Assembly: GCA_947179155.2 (NCBI GenBank)
Contig: OX359264.1
Span: forward strand, 61,901,202-61,965,201
From: Hedera helix
Taxonomy: Eukaryota > Streptophyta > Magnoliopsida > Apiales > Araliaceae
DNA length: 64,000 bases
Reading direction: 5' to 3'
The translations under genes and the position numbers were made by a program. The notes below the pieces were generated by a model. The model saw only the letters and a list, made by a program, of their open reading frames with translations, did not search any database and was not told where the DNA came from. This document shows, piece after piece, positions 58,372-64,000 of the stretch (the first letter of the stretch is position 1; each line of letters starts with the position of its first letter).

Positions 58372-60368
58372 CCCCCCCCTTCTTCGGGGATGTCGTCGTC
58401 GGTAAATGATATTACATTGCTGTCCAATAGGTGGCCCACCAAGTGGCCAAATCTTTCCGTACTAATTGACTTGGGAACATGAGCCTCTTCCAGGACTTTG
58501 CTCAATATCTGATGATGATCATTTGATGCCAACGCAAGATCCAAGATTGATGTCAGGGGCGGCTGTACCTCCAGTGTTTTAACCCCACTCGCCTTGCCGT
58601 AATTCATTTTCTCCCAAAATTCCAATGCTTTTTCCTCCGATATTTTCCCGTTCTCTTTTCTCGTGTTCTCAAGGACCCGCCTCGGTAGATACAATGGATT
58701 TCCCTTAGAGCTGACTGATGCGCAACTGGCCTCCTCGTCGATTTTCCCCCCATAATTCCACGGGACAGCTTTCAGATTGGTAATCGGCAATTGTGACCTA
58801 GCGGCTATGACAAGGGGTTTTGGGGCTGATAACCGGATAGGCTCTGTTTTGGTATCTCGCATCACGCCAACTAACTTGACAGGCTCGTTTTGCGCTCCCT
58901 CCTGGACATGGGTCATGGCAATTTCTCCTTCTATCCTCCTTATGTATATTGATTTCAAGGGACCTTCTGCCCCACTGCTTTCCACTACGTTCACGCCTCC
59001 CCCATTGTGTTCGGGAAGAGGGTTGGCCTTTACGTTTGGGGGTTCCGGTTGCTCTACCACTATCTCTCCGCTGTCGATCATGTTCTGGATTTTATGCTTT
59101 AGTGACCAGCATTCTTGGGTGTCATGCCCTGGGGAAGCCGAGTGGTAGGCGCATCTCTTGCTAGGGTCATATCTCTTGCTTTTCGGGTCTGATGGAGGCA
59201 ATAGCTCGGTAATCTTTTTCTGGCCCACCAACAGGGCCAGTATATGTTCCAATGAATCCCCCAATGGGATGAACTCCCTTTCTGGTGGCTTTTCAAACTT
59301 CCTGCGCCCCTCATATCTTTGATTGTTGAAATTTGACGGACGCGGGGCCTCATTTCTTTGCATGCGGACCGGAGGGCTGGTCATTATTTTCCCAGATAGT
59401 CCTTGCAGTATCAGGGACACATCCTCTTCCTTTTTCTTCTGGGGTCTCCGGGAAGAACTGCCATAGTTTCCACTCTGAATTTGCTCAGCAACAGCTTCAA
59501 GAGCTGTGAAATCTCGGATCTTTCCTGACTTCAATCCCATCTCAGCCATCTCCCCATGCTTGATCATTTCCGCAAAAGGCTTCCCTATCCCTGCTATCAC
59601 CCTTTCATAGTAAGGAGCCTCTTGTATATCGATGAAGGTCATTACCATCTCTGCCTCACTCGTGGGTGGGTTCACTTGGGCTGCCATCCTCCTCCACCGC
59701 TGAGCATAGTCTCTGAAGGATTCACTGGTCTGTTTTCTGATTTTGGTCATCTGGTATCGATCCGGGGCCATCTGGGACTGAAAGCTGTATTGGGTTAGGA
59801 AAGTATGGGCCAGCTCCTCCCAATTGTGAATCTTAGCATTGTCCAATCTCGCATACCACGTTCTAGCCTCCCCTGTCAGGCTTTTCTGGAACAGTTGCAT
59901 TCTCAGTGACTCGTCCTCAGCATATCCTCCCAGCTCTCCGATGTATACTTTCAAATGGGTGTAAGGATCCCCTGACCCGTTATACTTTTCAAATTCGGGG
60001 AGTTTGAACTTTTCTGGATATCTGGTTCCCGGAAAGATGCACAGATCGGAGTAGTTAACACTGCCATATGACCCGATTCCCTTCATAGTTTTGATGGCCT
60101 CCTCCATCTGCTTTATTTTCTTGCTGACAGTGCTGGCAACCTCATCCTCTGGAATGATAATGATTTGTTTTGCCGGTTCAACCTTTGGAGTTTCTGGGGT
60201 CAGTATGTTCTCTTGAGATGATGGCCCCGGCTGGTCCTCGAGCTGTGGCCCTGATTTTAGTTTGAAATGCTCTTTGAGCAACATAGTCAGCTCCGTCATT
60301 TGATTTCTCACAGCGTTGAACTCTTCCCGAGATACGGGAGCCAGGTCCGGATTAGGGTTTTCAGCCAT
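58326..60368 (-). CDS. gag: Retroelement gag
   Basis: The first ATG of the frame is at 60368 (MAENPNP), giving 680 codons. The open frame runs 23 codons further upstream only through a TTG, and a splice-like CAG lies at 60427-60425. A retrotransposon gag domain spans about residues 130-300 (FKLPEFEKYNGSGDPYTHL, WYARLDNAKIHNWEELAHTF, RDYAQRWRRMAAQV). A compact Cys/His element, CAYHSASPGHDTQEC, stands for the zinc knuckle. Near its end the frame crosses eight G (58379-58372), after which it runs on for 15 codons to a stop. Gag forms the virus-like particle. Confidence 0.9.
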   Translation of the reverse strand: MAENPNPDLAPVSREEFNAVRNQMTELTMLLKEHFKLKSGPQLEDQPGPSSQENILTPETPKVEPAKQIIIIPEDEVASTVSKKIKQMEEAIKTMKGIGSYGSVNYSDLCIFPGTRYPEKFKLPEFEKYNGSGDPYTHLKVYIGELGGYAEDESLRMQLFQKSLTGEARTWYARLDNAKIHNWEELAHTFLTQYSFQSQMAPDRYQMTKIRKQTSESFRDYAQRWRRMAAQVNPPTSEAEMVMTFIDIQEAPYYERVIAGIGKPFAEMIKHGEMAEMGLKSGKIRDFTALEAVAEQIQSGNYGSSSRRPQKKKEEDVSLILQGLSGKIMTSPPVRMQRNEAPRPSNFNNQRYEGRRKFEKPPEREFIPLGDSLEHILALLVGQKKITELLPPSDPKSKRYDPSKRCAYHSASPGHDTQECWSLKHKIQNMIDSGEIVVEQPEPPNVKANPLPEHNGGGVNVVESSGAEGPLKSIYIRRIEGEIAMTHVQEGAQNEPVKLVGVMRDTKTEPIRLSAPKPLVIAARSQLPITNLKAVPWNYGGKIDEEASCASVSSKGNPLYLPRRVLENTRKENGKISEEKALEFWEKMNYGKASGVKTLEVQPPLTSILDLALASNDHHQILSKVLEEAHVPKSISTERFGHLVGHLLDSNVISFTDDDIPEEGGGTGGRYTLRLSLPGM

Positions 60369-60437
60369 CTCGACTGCTAGTTCTCTGGCTTTCTTAGATC
60401 GGAGACGGGTTTGGGGAGCAATCCTGCGAATAAACAA

Positions 60438-61142
60438 ACCAAGTTTAGTTCCGGGTCATGGTATTGGCAGATGCATGCTAAAGCAATTATTTTTGTATTT
60501 TTGGGTTTTGTAATCTTTTTCTGCAAAACAGGGTCAGTGTCCTTTTTATTTTAACCAAGGTAATGACACAGTGCAATTCACGATGCTCTCCAAGCTTGCC
60601 CCTGTAAAACAGAGGTTAGTACTTTTATTTGGAAAAAGTGGTTGGTACAAAAGGATTGACTACAGTATGATATTACGTGCGTAAAATGTAAAAGGGTATG
60701 AAGAGACTTCCCTCGCGTTGGGTTTATCTGAGGCTGACCTACCCTAAGTTACTCTCGCGGGCTTTTCGGCATGAAGGTTCCCAGATCTTCGCAACATACT
60801 CGAAGGGAATGAATCCGATCTTTCAATTGGATTGGATCTGAGTGGATGCTTTTCCTGAGCCTCGCCGGGGAGCACCCCTTTGAGTCCAGTAATCCACATC
60901 CGACGGGTTTGCCTCAGGAGGAGGAACTGCTCAACATACATTTATCATACATTCATCGTACCTCACCGTATGCAAATGATGACATTAAGGTAAAGCATTC
61001 GTAAAGTAATCACAAAACTCGCACATTCATTCATACACGCACAAAAGGTAGATTAATCAAAAGTAACGCAACCACACATTTTTTAGATTTTTTGAAGAAT
61101 AGGAAAACATCAAGATTTTAAACGCGGCTTAAGCCCTCTAAT
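60438..61142 (-). other. Leader region between PBS and gag
   Basis: About 700 nt of untranslated leader. No conserved open frame is found. Ogre elements often have an extra upstream ORF; I do not see one here. Confidence 0.6.
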
Positions 61143-61162
61143 GGTCCCCAGCAGAGTCGCCA
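61143..61162 (-). promoter_or_regulatory. Primer binding site of retroelement
   Basis: Two bases after the 5' LTR end (GTCGACA) the minus strand reads TGGCGACTCTGCTGGGGACC. TGG pairs with the CCA tail of a tRNA. The tRNA was not identified. Confidence 0.8.
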
Positions 61163-61164
61163 GC

Positions 61165-63460
61165 TGTCGACGCCGGGATTTCGCCGTTTCGTTTTTTAAT
61201 AATTAAAATGCCCTTTTCCAATTTTAGCCTTTTGAATTAAATGTGGTTTAGAAAAGGGTCGGCTTAATGTCGACGGGTTTTGAAAGATCGATATTTTATG
61301 AGCCAATTGACCAGAGTCGCCAGTTGGTATATTTGAAATGGATGTACCAACTCATCCGAATTTAGTTTTTCGTAATCTCTGGCTCATGTGACTCCGAGTT
61401 AATTGGTCCGCAAACCGATATTCATGGAGTTCGGGGGCTTGCTTAAGCGAGGGGAAGGTGTTAGGCACCCCCCGACTTCCGTGAAACACGGTTACCGCAA
61501 TCTCGATGTTTTCCTATCCTTTTAAATCCTAAAAATGTGTGAGCTGCGCGTGTGTGCGTGTGTGCCTAGGTGAATGCTTGTGGTGAATTTTGTTTAGTCT
61601 TTTGTATGGCAAATGTGCTTTATCTGGAAAGTGTTTTAACGTCTTTTGACCCAAATGACAAGGCTTCGCTTTTTATAAGAAAGATTGATTTTAAATTCGA
61701 AAACGTTGAGTGGCTTTTTATTAGATGTCATTTTGGAAAACAAACAATTTTAAACTTTTGTCAAATAGGAATCGAGACTATACATTGCCTCCTAACAATT
61801 AATATAAATAAAATGAAGGCAACTTCTAGAACTCTTTAACCCTATGCACAAAGTTTAATTAAAACGTTCATTTATTTTACGAAATCATTTTTTGTGACAT
61901 TTCAAAACCAACTAAAGCCTTTTCATCAATCATGGATTAAAGTTTGCCAAAACCCTTGATTTTTAAACCTCGTGAATCTAGCATCCTAGTTTGATCATTT
62001 TTTACAAAATCTTCATTATTTGCCTTATTTAAAAACCATTTTTTGTGTCGTAAATTAAAACAAGCACTCACAACGTGTCGGGGCTATCCACGGGCATGTA
62101 AGCCATCCAGACAACCCCAAACACCCACAATCACATATTTTATTATTATTACGGGGCCTTAACCCGAACACGACTTGGTATCGTTTTAAGGCCCGATATT
62201 ACAAAATACACATCCATGGACTCTATACAAGGATTACATATGCCGAAACGTCCATCATCGGGGTTCGATCACGGGGATCTCCCCCCTAGGCTCACAATCA
62301 TCCTATCACAGCACAACCAATACTAAACAAATTTAACAAGATCTAGACATTTGCTATCACATTATATAACCCAAATATCACAAACCCAATACTACGGCGA
62401 ATCTAACAATACTAAACTCGTTACGGTGCTATATGGATCAAAATCCCAATGCCAACATTCCAAACCGTTCATGAACACAACAAACTACATCTCACCATAC
62501 GGATGTCATTGGGATATTAGGAGGAAGTCTCGTTCCAATGGAACCCTCGCTAAACATCCCTAATCCATGGATCCTCAATGATATTACAACATACTATATT
62601 AAGCAAAATCAAAACAACAACTATTCAACACCAAAATAAGCAAAAGATTAAAGAAAACACTTCATTTCACCTTGCAATACACCAAGACAAGCTTTATATT
62701 CCAAGATTTGAACCAAGACTACAAGAAATCCTCACTAATTGAGCAACAATCCACAATTTATCATTCAAAACACCTCCACCCGAGCCTTTCTCTCTCCTCC
62801 CGCGCTCCTTCTCTCTCTAAAAATCTATTTTTTCTCTCTCTTTTTTTTCTTCTCGGACGCAGATCTGGACGCTTAATAGAGTTCCGAAGGCAGCCGCAGG
62901 TGCAACTGCGGCTGGCCGCAGGTGCATCTGCGGCTGACTTCGCTGGCCGCCCGCGCCGAACCTCGGCTGTCGTGTGCCGCCCTCGAGCCGCGAACCTGCC
63001 CCTTTGTCGGTGGCCGCAGGTGCATCCGCGGCTGTCCGGCTTGCTTTTCTCGATTTCCGTGCCGCGCGGTCTTAATTCGCCAATTTCTGCGGTATTATTT
63101 CGGGAGGCGGTTACCTAATGTATAAATTGCTCTTTGTGCTTGGCTTCCAGGGGGCGCTGCCCCCTTCCACCCCCGCCAGCTCACCGGCGAGCTGGGCAGC
63201 CGCTCGCTCACCGGGGAGCGAGACCCCCGAACATCGTAAGCGTAGTGGCCATTAGTTATGATCAAATCAGGCTCCTCTGGATCAACTGTTCGTCTTGCCG
63301 CAAGTAACCTGATGCTCGTTGTTCGTTGTGGCGGCTTTGGCCGTAAGTTGTTGGGGTGGCTTCGTGTTGGGGTCCACCTTCCTTTTCGCATGTCGGGTCG
63401 GGTGACGATCTTGCCCTCCTGACAGGGTTAGTACACAAGTGCAAAATTTGGGTGTCTACA
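61165..63460 (-). mobile_element. 5' LTR of Tat/Ogre-type element
   Basis: The 2,296 bp run from TGTAGACACCC to GGCGTCGACA on the minus strand. The right flank, GACGT and on, equals the flank of the solo LTR at 39516. It contains hairpin units of the type GCCGCAG-GTGCAT-CTGCGGC (three near 62890-63035). Its open frames are duplicates of those in the solo LTR and are not genes. Confidence 0.95.
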
Positions 63461-64000
63461 GACGTCATTAGATCAATAACGGTTCAACCACTGGTTGGAC
63501 CAGTGACCCATCCACTACGTATTTTTTTCGGTTCGATAACCGGTCCGAGTCTGAGAACCTTTTACGGAAGCATTCCAAAAAGTATGGATTGTACTTCCAC
63601 TCAGAAATTACAGATTCCTCTACTGATACCATGGACGAGACAAAAATTGAGTTGAAATATATTTTTAGATCAGTATATATATTTTTAAAGCAACACAAAT
63701 TTTAATTTAAAAAAAATTACGAGACTCATAATATATCAAATCAAAATTAGTGAAAAGACTGTGACATATCCCATTTAAAGCTTGAAAAATCTATTTAAAG
63801 TAGTTTTATCATTATTCAAACTTTGATAATTTTTAAATTTTTTACTTTTTTATTTTTTTTACCCTAATTGATGTTGGAGAGTAATTTAGGGGTATAAATA
63901 TACTTCCTATGGTTTCTGAACAATTACGTTTAACTACTTAGTTGAGATTGTCTCTTTATTCTCTGTGTTTATTATTTTTTTGTGAATTTAAGAGTTTATT
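63461..64000. repeat. Copy of 39516-40055 (repeat R and flank)
   Basis: The sequence appears identical to 39516-40055 to the end of the window. Confidence 0.93.

Larger units (their letters stand above)
46936..63460 (-). mobile_element. Tat/Ogre-type Ty3/Gypsy retrotransposon with antisense genes
   Basis: The element is about 16.5 kb. In its own direction the order is 5' LTR (63460-61165), PBS (61162-61143), gag, protease, G-patch, intron, RT, RNase H, second RNase H-like domain, integrase, a 6.3-kb 3' region with two genes on the opposite strand, a PPT and a truncated 3' LTR (47226-46936). Great length, G-patch after protease, a spliced intron before RT and extra genes near the 3' end together point to the Tat lineage, Ogre-like branch. 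Three lesions or recoding sites interrupt the sense frame (see the parts). The 3' LTR is cut, so only one target-site flank (GACGT at 63461) remains. Confidence 0.93.

Overview
The window is nuclear DNA of a flowering plant, almost certainly a eudicot. It is AT-rich, its genes are split by GT-AG introns, and it carries a STOMAGEN gene, a RABA5-type Rab, a plant CYB561-DOMON gene, LTR retrotransposons, MITEs and long microsatellites. All spliced gene models below were built by eye from reading frame, splice-site dinucleotides and recognised protein families. None was checked by alignment or against transcripts.

Layout. 1-2643 is the tail of a long LTR whose close relative is an intact solo LTR at 33914-36780. 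A gene-bearing stretch follows: a CYB561-DOMON membrane protein (6107-8108, -), a RABA5-type GTPase (9165-12006, -), a two-domain DUF26 secreted protein (18806-19606, +), STOMAGEN/EPFL9 (21424-22293, +), a small basic protein (23961-24254, +), an HMCES/SRAP DNA-protein crosslink protein (24783-29870, -) and a serine-rich-type protein (31361-32305, -). Gene debris lies between them: an MCM6 fragment inside a 1.0-kb hAT-like element (12999-14017), and the last two exons of an asparaginyl-tRNA synthetase (19781-20187). After the solo LTR at 33914 comes a second, unrelated solo LTR (37220-39515), then a NOI/RIN4-like gene with an apparent frameshift (40930-42097, -), a cluster of foldback MITEs (42.6-45.2 kb) and a small acidic protein gene (45656-46300, -).

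46936-63460 is one large Ty3/Gypsy element of the Tat/Ogre type, on the minus strand. In its own direction it reads: 5' LTR, PBS, gag, protease, G-patch, a 174-nt intron, RT/RNase H/integrase, then a 6.3-kb 3' region and a truncated 3' LTR. The 3' region carries two genes on the opposite (plus) strand: a plant-mobile-domain-like gene with two predicted introns (49180-51131) and a DUF7745-like gene (51362-53005). It also holds a 36-bp minisatellite that is open on both strands.

The last 2.8 kb (61165-64000: the 5' LTR plus its genomic flank) repeats 37220-40055 almost base for base at an offset of 23,945. This implies a roughly 24-kb tandem duplication followed by solo-LTR formation, or an assembly that joined two haplotypes. 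The strongest candidates for new biology are the Tat/Ogre element with its spliced antisense gene pair, the MCM6-capturing hAT element, and the duplication itself.
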